A stretch of DNA of 58,490 bases from positions 1 through 58,490 of the forward strand of contig CAYVDB010000001.1 of NCBI GenBank assembly GCA_964450705.1, given 5' to 3'. The DNA is from CAYVDB01 sp964450705. GTDB taxonomy: Bacteria > Patescibacteriota > Minisyncoccia > Phycocordibacterales > Zambryskibacteraceae. The translations under genes and the position numbers were made by a program. Under the pieces are notes generated by a model, which was not told where the DNA came from, searched no databases, and worked only from the letters and a program-made list of their open reading frames with translations. Position 1 is the first letter of the stretch; each line of letters opens with the position of its first letter. This document shows, one piece after another, positions 8,248 through 15,369 of this stretch.

Positions 8248-8477
8248 AATTGTTTTTTTAAGAATCTTCTTCCGGCCGCACTTTTTAAGTATAACTCCCT
8301 CTTTCGCGCTTCCTTTAGCGTAGAATATTCTTCTGTGTATGCTACGGTTATATCTTTAAGGTGTTTGGTTGAGAGCGTTTTTCCATTTTTATGTTCGCTC
8401 AATCGTCGTGAAAGACTCTTGGTGTAACCTTTATATATACGACCGTTTTTATCCCTGAGAACATATACTGTGTACAT
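8238..8477 (-). CDS. Small GIY-YIG endonuclease-like protein ending inside tRNA-Lys
   Basis: A 79-residue single-domain protein. YTVYVLRDKNGRIYKGYT gives the GIY-YIG pair as VYV...YKGYT, followed by the conserved Arg in SLSRRLSEHKNG and a Glu-containing helix EARKRELYLK, as in standalone UPF0213/YhbQ-type proteins. Such proteins may nick structured or tRNA-like DNA, but roles are mostly unproven. The last codons and TAG stop come from the tRNA-Lys 5' end. The gene sits between two copies of the same 26-base tRNA segment, which suggests that it arrived by insertion next to the tRNA. The ATG is preceded by AATAATAGAA with no Shine-Dalgarno sequence. Confidence 0.88.
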   Translation of the reverse strand: MYTVYVLRDKNGRIYKGYTKSLSRRLSEHKNGKTLSTKHLKDITVAYTEEYSTLKEARKRELYLKSAAGRRFLKKQLPP

Positions 8478-8486
8478 TTCTATTAT

Positions 8487-8548
8487 TCTACCGACTCCCG
8501 CCCGAACGACTGAAGCCGTTCAGTCGGGCGGGGAGCTATGGGGGCAAT
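8487..8548 (-). repeat. Duplicate of the tRNA-Lys 5' segment, split by a palindromic insert
   Basis: Bases 8533-8548 repeat 8235-8250 exactly (16 bases) and 8487-8496 repeat 8225-8234 exactly (10 bases). In the tRNA the two pieces are contiguous, giving a 26-base direct repeat. Here they are split by 36 bases (8497-8532). The copy lacks the rest of the tRNA and cannot be functional. Confidence 0.92.
8497..8532. repeat. 36-base palindromic mini-insert
   Basis: The insert folds into one hairpin: outer arms CCCGCCCG/CGGGCGGG and inner arms ACTGAA/TTCAGT with a four-base loop and a CGTT bulge. It lies exactly between the two halves of the duplicated tRNA segment, as expected for a REP-like or MITE-like element that inserted after the duplication. 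No second copy was seen in the window. Confidence 0.75.
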
Positions 8549-8590
8549 AAAAACGACTAGCAATTTATACCACGCACAAAGATAAAACGT

Positions 8591-9013
8591 CTAGAGAGGA
8601 AGATCAAAAGAGAACGCGCCTGCTCCAGTGAAGAGTAGAGATAATGATATTGCGAATACCAAAATATAAAAGACAATATCACGTTTAACGAGGCTACTCT
8701 CCTTATATTCTGCAAATAGTTCAATTCCGGATATGAGTACTAAGATAAGGGCTGCGAGTTGTGTAAAAATTCCAACAAATAGAGATAGCCCCACTATCAC
8801 CTCAAGCAAGCCAAATCCTTTTATAACCGAATCCTTATTAGGGAGATTAAGCGCTTCAAAGAATATTTTAAACTGCGGGCCCTCGCTTTTCCATTTAAGA
8901 TACCCAATATTCATGACAATAAGGCCAAGAGCCACTCTCAAAATCAGTGGGGCGAGAGGTTCTAGTGTGAGAAGCTCTGGAAAAAGATTCAAAATAGGAA
9001 GGCCATTCAACAT
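8591..9013 (-). CDS. DoxX-family membrane protein
   Basis: 140 residues with four predicted membrane helices and the DoxX pattern: PLILRVALGLIVMNIGYLKW near the N-terminus, GLLEVIVGLSLFVGIFTQLAA in the middle, and a C-terminal helix pair. DoxX/DoxD-like proteins are quinone- or redox-associated membrane proteins in some organisms and are otherwise poorly defined. A -10-like TAAACT (9026-9021) lies seven bases before the ATG, part of an extended TGCTAAACT, so the mRNA is probably leaderless. It diverges from the methylase at 9070. Confidence 0.82.
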   Translation of the reverse strand: MLNGLPILNLFPELLTLEPLAPLILRVALGLIVMNIGYLKWKSEGPQFKIFFEALNLPNKDSVIKGFGLLEVIVGLSLFVGIFTQLAALILVLISGIELFAEYKESSLVKRDIVFYILVFAISLSLLFTGAGAFSFDLPL

Positions 9014-9069
9014 AGATTTTAGTTTAGCACTTTTGTAAATAGCAGGGAATTAGTATAGGGTCTTATTAT

Positions 9070-9543
9070 ATGAATCGACACGAGGTCTATCTTATTCTTC
9101 ACGACGTAAGAAGCTCCCACAATGTTGGGGCTATTTTTAGAACATCTGATGCTCTTGGAGTGGATAAGATTTATCTCACTGGTTATACCCCAAGCCCGCT
9201 TGATCGTTTTGGTAGGCCAGTAAATGAGATCGCCAAGACCGCGCTTGGCTCAGAGAAAACTGTTTCTTGGGAAAAAATAGAAATTACGCCACTTTTAAAA
9301 AAGCTAAAGAAAGGAAAAGTAACCTTGATTGCAATTGAGCAAGATAAAAATTCAATTGATTATAAAAAAATAAAGATAAAAAATGACACGGCATTTTTAG
9401 TTGGAACTGAAGTAACTGGTATTCCAAAAAATATTCTAAAAAAATGTGATGCGATAGCAGAGATTCCAATGAAAGGGAAGAAGGAGTCTTTGAATGTGTC
9501 CGTAGCGCTTGGTGTTGCTCTGTTTCGAATATTGGAAATTTAA
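9070..9543 (+). CDS. SpoU/TrmH-family RNA 2'-O-methyltransferase
   Basis: 157 residues of SPOUT fold. Motif 1 is seen as LHDVRSSHNVGAIFRTSDALG, with Asn and Arg of the family; motif 2 as FLVGTEVTGIP; motif 3 as IPMKGKKESLNVSVALGVALF. These bind AdoMet in the trefoil knot and the catalytic Arg lies in motif 1. The substrate (tRNA position 18 or 34, or rRNA) cannot be read from sequence. It is short, without the N-terminal extension of TrmH proper. The ATG lies close behind a TATAGG -10-like element. Confidence 0.9.
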   Translation: MNRHEVYLILHDVRSSHNVGAIFRTSDALGVDKIYLTGYTPSPLDRFGRPVNEIAKTALGSEKTVSWEKIEITPLLKKLKKGKVTLIAIEQDKNSIDYKKIKIKNDTAFLVGTEVTGIPKNILKKCDAIAEIPMKGKKESLNVSVALGVALFRILEI

Positions 9544-9570
9544 AATTCCAATTTATCTACCACCTAAGTG

Positions 9571-9606
9571 GTTCCTTAATATACGATATATCGTATATTA
9601 AGGAAC
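9571..9606. other. Perfect 36-base palindrome between convergent genes
   Basis: GTTCCTTAATATACGATA is followed directly by its exact reverse complement. There is no loop and no T-run, so it is not a standard terminator. It lies between the ends of the SpoU gene (9543) and mutM (9624), and may be a two-way transcription stop, a dimer-protein site or a cruciform. Confidence 0.85.
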
Positions 9607-9623
9607 GCGAACCTGCTCAGTAT

Positions 9624-10523
9624 TTATTTCTGACACTTTGGGCAAAATATTGTGGTGCGAGATTGGACCAGGGTCTTCTTTAGTGTGGTTTTACAACGAG
9701 GACATTTCTCTCCCTCTTTTCCATATACCTTATGTTCTCTTGCATAGTTGCCACGCGAGAGATCTATGAGTCGATAACTCGCAACTGATGAACCTCCTGT
9801 ATCGACTGCTTTTTTTAGTATTCTGATAATTGCCTTGTGAAGCAGGTTTGTTTCTTTTTGTGAAAGTGAAGAAGCTTTGCGATTTGGATGTATCTTTGCT
9901 TCAAATAAACTTTCATCTACATAGATATTGCCCAAACCAGTTACAATCTTTTGATCCATTAAAAGAGCTTTTATTTTTTGAGATTTGTTCTTTAAATTTT
10001 CAAAAAGGTATTCTTTAGTAAATTTTGTATCAAACGGCTCAAGCCCATAGAGAGCAAAATGATTTTCTTTTTGGGTGGACTTTTCTTTCGGATAGTAGAG
10101 TAAGTAACCAAACATACGAGTATCGTTATAAAAAAGAGATCCTTTTTCGAGGTCAAATATCACGTGGGTATGTTTATTAGGAAGTGTCGTTTCAGAAAGT
10201 TCTATAGGGTGTCCTCCAATTACGCCCGCGCCTTTCTTGTGTGGGCGATAGGCGAATTGTCCTGACATTTTTAAGTGACAGACTAGGGTTTTGTCGTGAG
10301 AGAGGTAAAAGATAATATTTTTTGCTCGACGATCTATTCTGGTAAACTTTTCTCCAGTGAGGCCTTGTATAAACTCAGCTGTTTTCTTTTGAGATGCAAT
10401 CCTTTTTGTTCCGCTTCCTGAAATGAGTTTTGGTTTGTGTACCAAAATCTTTTTTATCTTTTGGCCCAGTACAGCTCGCTCAAGCCCGCGTCGGAGATTT
10501 TCTACTTCTGGGAGTTCTGGCAT
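9624..10523 (-). CDS. mutM: Formamidopyrimidine-DNA glycosylase
   Basis: 299 residues starting MPELPEVENLRRGL, so after Met removal the catalytic Pro2 and Glu3 are present. HLKMSGQF and the helix-two-turn-helix segment GLGNIYVDESLF contain the expected lesion-recognition residues, and the C-terminus is an intact zinc finger, CPRC...CPKC. It excises oxidised purines such as 8-oxoguanine and nicks the strand by beta/delta elimination. The gene starts one base after the murE-like stop codon, so ruvA, murE and mutM form one minus-strand unit. Confidence 0.97.
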   Translation of the reverse strand: MPELPEVENLRRGLERAVLGQKIKKILVHKPKLISGSGTKRIASQKKTAEFIQGLTGEKFTRIDRRAKNIIFYLSHDKTLVCHLKMSGQFAYRPHKKGAGVIGGHPIELSETTLPNKHTHVIFDLEKGSLFYNDTRMFGYLLYYPKEKSTQKENHFALYGLEPFDTKFTKEYLFENLKNKSQKIKALLMDQKIVTGLGNIYVDESLFEAKIHPNRKASSLSQKETNLLHKAIIRILKKAVDTGGSSVASYRLIDLSRGNYAREHKVYGKEGEKCPRCKTTLKKTLVQSRTTIFCPKCQK

Positions 10524-10524
10524 T

Positions 10525-11784
10525 TTACTTTAAAACTTTTTCAAGCTCTTCTCGTGCAACCTGCGCATCGCTCCATGGAGTTTTTTTACCTCCTGCTTCC
10601 ATAATGTACGGATCAGTTCCTTTACCAGTTATTAAAATAACATCTCCTTTTGTAGCTTTTTGTATTGCACTACTGATTGCCTCTCGACGATCCATAATTA
10701 CGTCTACTTTCTTTTTTGTAATCGCTTCTTTCATTACCTTAACGATTGAGTCTGGATCTTCGTCATACGGGTCTTCGTTGGTTAGGATGATTTCATCACA
10801 ATATTTTTCCGCAACTTGAGCCATTACGGGACGTTTCCAAGTGTCGCGTCCGCCACCGGTATTCCCAAGGACACAAATTTTTCTTTGGTTAGGAAATGCT
10901 TGGTAAAGAGCTTCTAGAGATTCTTTTGTGTGCGCGTAATCAACCACTACATCGAAATCTTGAATTTTTGAAGCTTTTACGAACTCAACTCTTCCTGGAA
11001 TTTTATTTAAAGATTCAATACCTTGTTTGATCGTATTGGTATTAATTCCAAAGTTTTGCGCAAAAGTTGCCCCTGCGAGAGCGTTTCGTATCATAAATTC
11101 TCCGTGAAGAGGGGAGAATATCCGCACACCATTCCAAGTAAAATCAATACCTTTGTCTGTCGTTTGCCAGGGCTCCGCGTCTTTTATTCGAAATGGAACG
11201 ACTTCTTCTACTTTACAGTCCATAAAATGGATACCATGAGAATCATCAGCATTTACAATCATTACCCTCCTTTTTTTAGAAGATCGCTCAAGGAGTCTTG
11301 CGAGCTCAAGTTTTGCTTTGAGATAGTTCTCAAATGATCCATGGGATTCAATGTGTTCTGGGGCTATATTGAGAAATATTGCTGCATCAAGCTCTATCCC
11401 AATGTGGCGAAATTGTTTTATTCCTTCAGAAGTTATCTCGAGGATCGCCCAATCACAACCTGAATCAGCCGCTTCTCTAAGAAATTTTTGTACAAAAAAT
11501 CTTCCAGGCATCGACATTTTATACAAGTTTGGCCGGCTTTCTCTGTCGATTTTAAATCGAATTGTTCCTAGGACGGCCGTTTTCTGTCCTGCTGTTTCAA
11601 GAATTGCGTTTATAAACTCAACAGTTGAACTTTTTCCTTTGGTTCCGGTTACCCCCACTACCTTAATGTTTTTTGAAGGGTGTCGGTATATAAGAACCCC
11701 TAGCAGAGCAAGCCCGTAGTGATACCAAGGCTGAAGGGCGTGGAACAGCCTTTTGGGTATTATTTTCTTTAAAAAATTAAGCAT
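10525..11784 (-). CDS. murE: MurE-like Mur ligase (UDP-MurNAc-tripeptide synthetase family)
   Basis: About 419 residues from the ATG at 11784. The ATPase loop GVTGTKGKSS lies near residue 40, then the central-domain segment ILEITSEGIKQFRHIGI with NIAPEHIESHG, and the C-terminal domain with VVDYAHTKESLEALY and LGNTGGGRD. The N-terminal UDP-binding domain is much shorter than in standard MurE. The usual substrate motif DNPR is replaced by TNEDPYDEDP, so the third amino acid of the stem peptide cannot be predicted as meso-DAP. The frame is open 38 codons further up, but that stretch overlaps ruvA. The overlap with ruvA is eight bases. Confidence 0.87.
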   Translation of the reverse strand: MLNFLKKIIPKRLFHALQPWYHYGLALLGVLIYRHPSKNIKVVGVTGTKGKSSTVEFINAILETAGQKTAVLGTIRFKIDRESRPNLYKMSMPGRFFVQKFLREAADSGCDWAILEITSEGIKQFRHIGIELDAAIFLNIAPEHIESHGSFENYLKAKLELARLLERSSKKRRVMIVNADDSHGIHFMDCKVEEVVPFRIKDAEPWQTTDKGIDFTWNGVRIFSPLHGEFMIRNALAGATFAQNFGINTNTIKQGIESLNKIPGRVEFVKASKIQDFDVVVDYAHTKESLEALYQAFPNQRKICVLGNTGGGRDTWKRPVMAQVAEKYCDEIILTNEDPYDEDPDSIVKVMKEAITKKKVDVIMDRREAISSAIQKATKGDVILITGKGTDPYIMEAGGKKTPWSDAQVAREELEKVLK

Positions 11785-12343
11785 TTTTTGAGAGTGTTTT
11801 AATTGCCGCTTTAACTTTTTCTCCGGTTCCAAGGGTTTCTTTTGGCAAACTACGAAGCGCCTCTCGTATCTCTTTTTGTTTGTAGCCGAGAGACTCAAGG
11901 GCGCTCACAACGTCTTCTTCTTCTGAAGGAGGCATCTCTCCAAAATGTACTTCTTGAAGTTTATCTTGAAGTTCAAGAACTATTTTTTCCGCATTCTTTT
12001 TTCCTATTCCACCGACTTTAATCAAAAGAGCAGTATTGCCACTCCTAATAGCTCTATGGAGAGTTTCTGTCCCTGATGCGTTAAGGATACCTAGTGCGGT
12101 TTTGGGACCTATCCCAGAGACTCCTATAAGAAGCTCAAAAAATAGCAACTTTTCTCTTGTTTGAAAACCATAAAGATCATGAGAATTTTCTCTTATAGCT
12201 GTATGTATCCATAAGTCTCGCTCGATTTCTCCCGAAGATAACTCTTCTTGTGTGGTAAACACTTTGTATCCAACGCCACGCACATCTAAGACGAGAAAAG
12301 ATGTATCTTTATGTATTACAGATCCTTTGAGGTAGCTAATCAT
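11777..12343 (-). CDS. ruvA: Holliday junction-binding protein RuvA
   Basis: 188 residues. The OB-fold domain begins MISYLKGSVIHKD with DVRGVGYKVF. Two helix-hairpin-helix motifs follow (GVSGIGPKTALGIL and KVGGIGKKNAEKIVLEL), and a C-terminal RuvB-contact domain contains ALESLGYKQKEIREAL. RuvA tetramers hold the four-way junction flat while RuvB pumps DNA. A -10-like TATGAT lies six bases before the ATG with no Shine-Dalgarno sequence. Confidence 0.97.
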   Translation of the reverse strand: MISYLKGSVIHKDTSFLVLDVRGVGYKVFTTQEELSSGEIERDLWIHTAIRENSHDLYGFQTREKLLFFELLIGVSGIGPKTALGILNASGTETLHRAIRSGNTALLIKVGGIGKKNAEKIVLELQDKLQEVHFGEMPPSEEEDVVSALESLGYKQKEIREALRSLPKETLGTGEKVKAAIKTLSKNA

Positions 12344-12404
12344 AGGAATATCATATCAGAGCCAATGTTCTAAATACGAATAGATAAGGAAGAAAGCCTA
12401 ATCC

Positions 12405-12433
12405 TTGCCAAGTATAGACTTATGTATTAGGAT
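12405..12433 (+). promoter_or_regulatory. Leaderless-type promoter of rpsT
   Basis: TTGCCA (12405-12410), a 17-base spacer and TAGGAT (12428-12433) end only six bases before the ATG at 12440. Transcription would start at or within a base or two of the start codon. Confidence 0.75.
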
Positions 12434-12439
12434 GCTCCC

Positions 12440-12703
12440 ATGCCAATTACGTCTTCAGCGAAAAAAGCTCTCCGAGTATCTCGTCGTAAGCGAGAGGTTA
12501 ATCTTGCCCGCAAAACTTCTCTAGGTGATGTGGTAAAAAAGTTTCGGAAGCTCTTGAAAGAGGGGAATAAAAAAGAAGCCCAGGCACTAATGCCCGCTCT
12601 CCAAAAAGCTATTGATAAGGGTGTAAAAACAGGTCTTATCAAGAAAAACACCGCTTCTCGCCGAAAGTCTCGATTTGTAGCGATGATAAAAAAGATTTCA
12701 TAA
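12440..12703 (+). CDS. rpsT: 30S ribosomal protein bS20
   Basis: 87 residues, typical length for S20, very basic, opening MPITSSAKKALRVSRRKRE and ending with the family helix containing KNTASRRKSRF. It binds 16S rRNA early in small-subunit assembly. It is a single-gene unit with a close promoter and a strong terminator. An in-frame minus-strand frame over the same bases is a shadow. Confidence 0.96.
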   Translation: MPITSSAKKALRVSRRKREVNLARKTSLGDVVKKFRKLLKEGNKKEAQALMPALQKAIDKGVKTGLIKKNTASRRKSRFVAMIKKIS

Positions 12704-12735
12704 AACACCTCCATCTCAATGGGGGTGTTTTTCTA
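12702..12735 (+). terminator. Terminator of rpsT
   Basis: AAAACACCTCC pairs with GGGGGTGTTTT around ATCTCAAT, followed by a T-run. Confidence 0.85.
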
Positions 12736-12752
12736 TGTGATAATATTTTAGT

Positions 12753-13169
12753 ATGGAACAAAAAACAGCATCTAATATAAAATTAGCAGTAATTTATTAC
12801 ATAGTAGCTTCTATTGTCGGTTTTATTGGGGCTCTTCTTTCTTCGGCTCTAGTAATGAATGAGCCAATTGTTTCGATGGGTGCTGATGTTTCTTTGTGGG
12901 TTTCTTACGTTATAAAATTTATATTTCTTTGGTTGGGGGTTTTTTATGGTTCTCGGTATCTTTATAAACGATATATGGGTTTTGATGCACAGGTCGTGGT
13001 AAAAAAGAGTACCGTGATTTTTATTATTCTTACTCTTGCGAGCGTTCTACTGCTTTTTCTTTCTCCAGAGGAAGGAGAGGTTTTCTCTGTCTTGGACACA
13101 GTTGTTAATTTGATTGCTGTAGTAGCTTTTTATCTCCTTAGTCAAAAATATCTAGTGAGGAAGGCGTAG
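12753..13169 (+). CDS. Four-helix membrane protein, function unknown
   Basis: 138 residues with four hydrophobic helices at about 10-32, 45-65, 85-103 and 112-130, separated by short polar loops, and a basic C-terminus. No motif or family is recognised. An extended -10, TGTGATAAT, ends eight bases before the ATG, so the mRNA should be leaderless. Compositional fit to the core genes (AT-rich, A/T-ending codons) supports a real gene. Confidence 0.7.
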   Translation: MEQKTASNIKLAVIYYIVASIVGFIGALLSSALVMNEPIVSMGADVSLWVSYVIKFIFLWLGVFYGSRYLYKRYMGFDAQVVVKKSTVIFIILTLASVLLLFLSPEEGEVFSVLDTVVNLIAVVAFYLLSQKYLVRKA

Positions 13170-13179
13170 TTTTGATTGG

Positions 13180-13550
13180 CACAAAATCAGAAAATCCCGC
13201 GCAGATGGATAGTTCTAGTGGTCACAAATATTTTGCTCACCGTCGTTCGTAAAATTTTCTGACCACGTCTCAGCCGTCCTGTAAGCTTACAGGACATGCT
13301 TCCGACCGGCATGAGCGGTCACAAGTATTTTTTCTGACGGAAAAATCTCGCGACCCCGGCTCGTGGTTTTTGCCTTGAGCTACGCTCAAACAAAAACATC
13401 ACTGCGCCCGGCACGTGTGCCTCCAGATAATTTCCTTGCCGTCGCAAGGAAATTTCCATAGGCTTACCTCGCCTGATTTTCCTACTGAAAATCATGGCTC
13501 CGGTCGGCACATGTAGCAAAAAATCCCCAGCAGAGGGGATTTCTTTGCTC
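13180..13550. repeat. Hairpin-packed non-coding stretch downstream of tRNA-Arg
   Basis: No believable gene lies here. Consecutive inverted repeats are seen: 13219-13265 (TGGTCA/TGACCA), 13276-13295 (a perfect 20-base palindrome GTCCTGTAAGCTTACAGGAC), 13304-13320 (GACCG/CGGTC), 13366-13397 (GTTTTTG..TTGAGC/GCTCAA..CAAAAAC), 13410-13421 (GGCACGTGTGCC), 13429-13454 (AATTTCCTTGC/GCAAGGAAATT), 13475-13493 (GATTTTC/GAAAATC) and 13521-13542 (AAATCCCC/GGGGATTT, the tRNA trailer). GGTCACAARTATTTT occurs twice (13220, 13317). The stretch may be piled-up palindromic elements or a large structured RNA. Confidence 0.7.
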
Positions 13551-13553
13551 AGG

Positions 13554-13625
13554 TGCCCCCGGTAGGAATCGAACCTACATTTTAACTTCCGCAAAGTCAT
13601 GTCCTATCCATTGAACGACGGGGAC
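13554..13625 (-). tRNA. tRNA-Arg (anticodon GCG)
   Basis: A 72-base cloverleaf: acceptor GTCCCCG/CGGGGGC, D arm GTTC/GGAC, anticodon loop TTGCGGA and T arm GTAGG/CCTAC, discriminator A. CCA is not encoded. Anticodon GCG is unusual, because most bacteria read CGY with an inosine-modified ACG anticodon. Confidence 0.92.
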
Positions 13626-13651
13626 TATGGGGGAGAGATTACCACGTTTTG

Positions 13652-14122
13652 TTAAAAACCCAAACGTTCAAGAACTTTTTCAAATACTGACTCACTATGA
13701 AATACCTCGGGTAAATGTCGGATAAGAATCTTATGAATATCTTCCGTATCCTGTTCTTCGGGGTTAAGAGGAACAACGATATACGGCATGATGAGTTTCT
13801 GGGATTTTACTAATATCTTAGGAAAACCATGTTGCTCTTCAATCCAAAAAGATTCTAAGGCTCGATATGGATAAAACGACCTATCGATCCTTATGCCAAT
13901 GTCGTCAACTACAATATCAATGAGATGTGGTGGGCGCGCTGCATAAAGAGAGAGCGCAAATCCTCCAAGAATAATGATAATTGCAAAAAGGACGTCGTTG
14001 AAAATAATTGCAGTTACTGCAATTGCAACAGTTACGATACCTACAGCCCAAAACCAGTCTCCACTCTGCTCTCGGGGCTCATATTCATAGGCTTGCCAGT
14101 GAATAGGCTCGGTTTTTTTCAT
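13652..14122 (-). CDS. Two-helix membrane protein with a C-terminal soluble domain, unknown
   Basis: 156 residues. After a polar N-terminus (IHWQAYEYEPREQSGDWFW) come two membrane helices at about 24-42 and 45-62, then a ~90-residue cytoplasmic part with alternating beta-strands (IDIVVDDIGIRIDRSFYPY, ESFWIEEQHGFPKILVK) that resembles bacterial PH-like membrane proteins. I cannot name a family. A -10-like TACAAT lies ten bases before the ATG. It is followed by tRNA-Arg 26 bases after its stop. Confidence 0.75.
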   Translation of the reverse strand: MKKTEPIHWQAYEYEPREQSGDWFWAVGIVTVAIAVTAIIFNDVLFAIIIILGGFALSLYAARPPHLIDIVVDDIGIRIDRSFYPYRALESFWIEEQHGFPKILVKSQKLIMPYIVVPLNPEEQDTEDIHKILIRHLPEVFHSESVFEKVLERLGF

Positions 14123-14149
14123 GTTTAAAAATATTGTATCACAACATGA

Positions 14150-14590
14150 CTAGCCAACGAGTGCAAAGAAAAGGTTGTTGTTTGTAATCACAAGTGAGCA
14201 AATAAAAATTAAAGTAGAGATTCCTGCTGAAAAAAGACACCATGTACACCAATGATGAATAATAACTGCCTGTATAAACGTGAGATATAGAGAAAACAGA
14301 AATGCTAGAGTGCTTATCCCAAGGACAATATAGGAAATATTTTCTGGGATTCCCGGCAATATAAAAGATATAGCGTAGAAAAGGGAAAGACTTCCGTAGT
14401 ATGTCATTCCCCAAAGTTCTAGAGGGATTCCTAAAAACTTCGAGTATTCACTATGCACCACAGTTTCACAGCTTCCTTCGAGCGGACAAACAAGAGGGGC
14501 TTCTTTGTGTTTTTTTCCTCGAATATAGCTTGCGATACCAAAGCCAATACTTGCAAGGATGAGTATGATGAGCCTTCCGATTATTTCCAC
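14150..14590 (-). CDS. Vitamin K epoxide reductase (VKOR)-family disulfide-generating membrane protein
   Basis: 146 residues with four or five membrane helices. The VKOR cysteines are seen: the loop pair in CPLEGSCETVVHSEYSKFLGI with the conserved Ser/Leu-Gly-Ile-Pro segment and Trp (ELWGMTYYG), and the active-site CXXC as WCTWC near residue 122. These proteins oxidise a DsbA-like thioredoxin in the cell envelope using quinone. No thioredoxin domain is fused and none is adjacent. The start is GTG at 14590, just after a TACACT -10-like element. Confidence 0.9.
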   Translation of the reverse strand: MEIIGRLIILILASIGFGIASYIRGKKHKEAPLVCPLEGSCETVVHSEYSKFLGIPLELWGMTYYGSLSLFYAISFILPGIPENISYIVLGISTLAFLFSLYLTFIQAVIIHHWCTWCLFSAGISTLIFICSLVITNNNLFFALVG

Positions 14591-14618
14591 AGTGATTCTA
14601 GTGTATCACGCTCTTTTT

Positions 14619-15170
14619 CTAACCAATGTGAGCAATGCTTGCGAGTATGTATATACCAAGGCCGTTCATAAAAAAAAGAATCGCAGCTAAAGTTTGAGGT
14701 TTGAGTTTAGAAAAACCAAGAAGAGCAAGTCCAAGTTCGTCTGGGAGGGGAGATGCTATAACAAGTGCGCCTAGGATAGGATTGAGCCAGCGAAGAAACT
14801 CAAGATGAAATATTGCAAAAGGATATCCTCTGGATGCTTTTTGAACAAGAGAGTCTACGTTCTTTGTTATTTTATCCCTAACAAAGCTGAAAAGCGCTAA
14901 GTCCCCAAGAAGGGCGCCACATGCTCCGATAAAGGCAACAGTAAAAGGATCTGTCACTTGGGAAATTTTAACCAAAATCACTCCTGAAGCTGCAATTGTA
15001 AACACTGAAGTAAAAAATATTCCAGCAATAAAACTTCCTACGACAGGCAAATGGGCAATTTGCTCTAGAAAAGAGTCTAGTGACCCACTCTTTACAACAA
15101 CAATAGTTATCATGATACATACACAGAGAATGTATATATCTTTCAAAATAGAATTAAAAGATCCTTGCAT
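14619..15170 (-). CDS. Membrane protein resembling the DedA/VTT fold
   Basis: 183 residues with five or so hydrophobic helices. The segments VGSFIAGIFFTSVFTIAASG, ACGALLGDLALFSFVRDKI and NPILGALVIASPLPDELGLALLGFS follow the order of VTT (SNARE-associated/DedA) proteins, where a re-entrant Gly/Pro-rich loop is conserved. The match is by eye and only moderate. An extended -10 TGCTATACT ends six bases before the ATG, so the mRNA is probably leaderless. VKOR follows downstream after 28 bases. Confidence 0.6.
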   Translation of the reverse strand: MQGSFNSILKDIYILCVCIMITIVVVKSGSLDSFLEQIAHLPVVGSFIAGIFFTSVFTIAASGVILVKISQVTDPFTVAFIGACGALLGDLALFSFVRDKITKNVDSLVQKASRGYPFAIFHLEFLRWLNPILGALVIASPLPDELGLALLGFSKLKPQTLAAILFFMNGLGIYILASIAHIG

Positions 15171-15206
15171 TTGTTTAGTATAGCAAGAAGCTTTGATTTC
15201 TAGATG

Positions 15207-15293
15207 CGGAGGAGGTGAGATTCGAACTCACGGGACCCTTACGAGCCCTTCAGTTTTCAAGACTGATGCAATCGACCACTCTGCCACTCCTCC
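15207..15293 (-). tRNA. tRNA-Ser (anticodon TGA)
   Basis: An 87-base class II tRNA: acceptor GGAGGAG/CTCCTCC with discriminator G, anticodon stem CAGT..ACTG with loop containing TGA, a long variable arm, and T arm GTGAG TTCGAAT CTCAC. CCA is not encoded. Confidence 0.95.
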
Positions 15294-15369
15294 GTAGTGA
15301 ATGTGGCGTCCATACTATAGAAAAAATTGATTTGGTGCAACGATAAGATTTCCATGATATACATACCTC

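Noticed and set aside
13319..13600. Minus-strand frame of 93 codons over the hairpin region and tRNA-Arg
   Set aside because: It runs through the tRNA and several perfect inverted repeats, has no ribosome-binding site or family similarity, and is explained by the GC-rich repeats.
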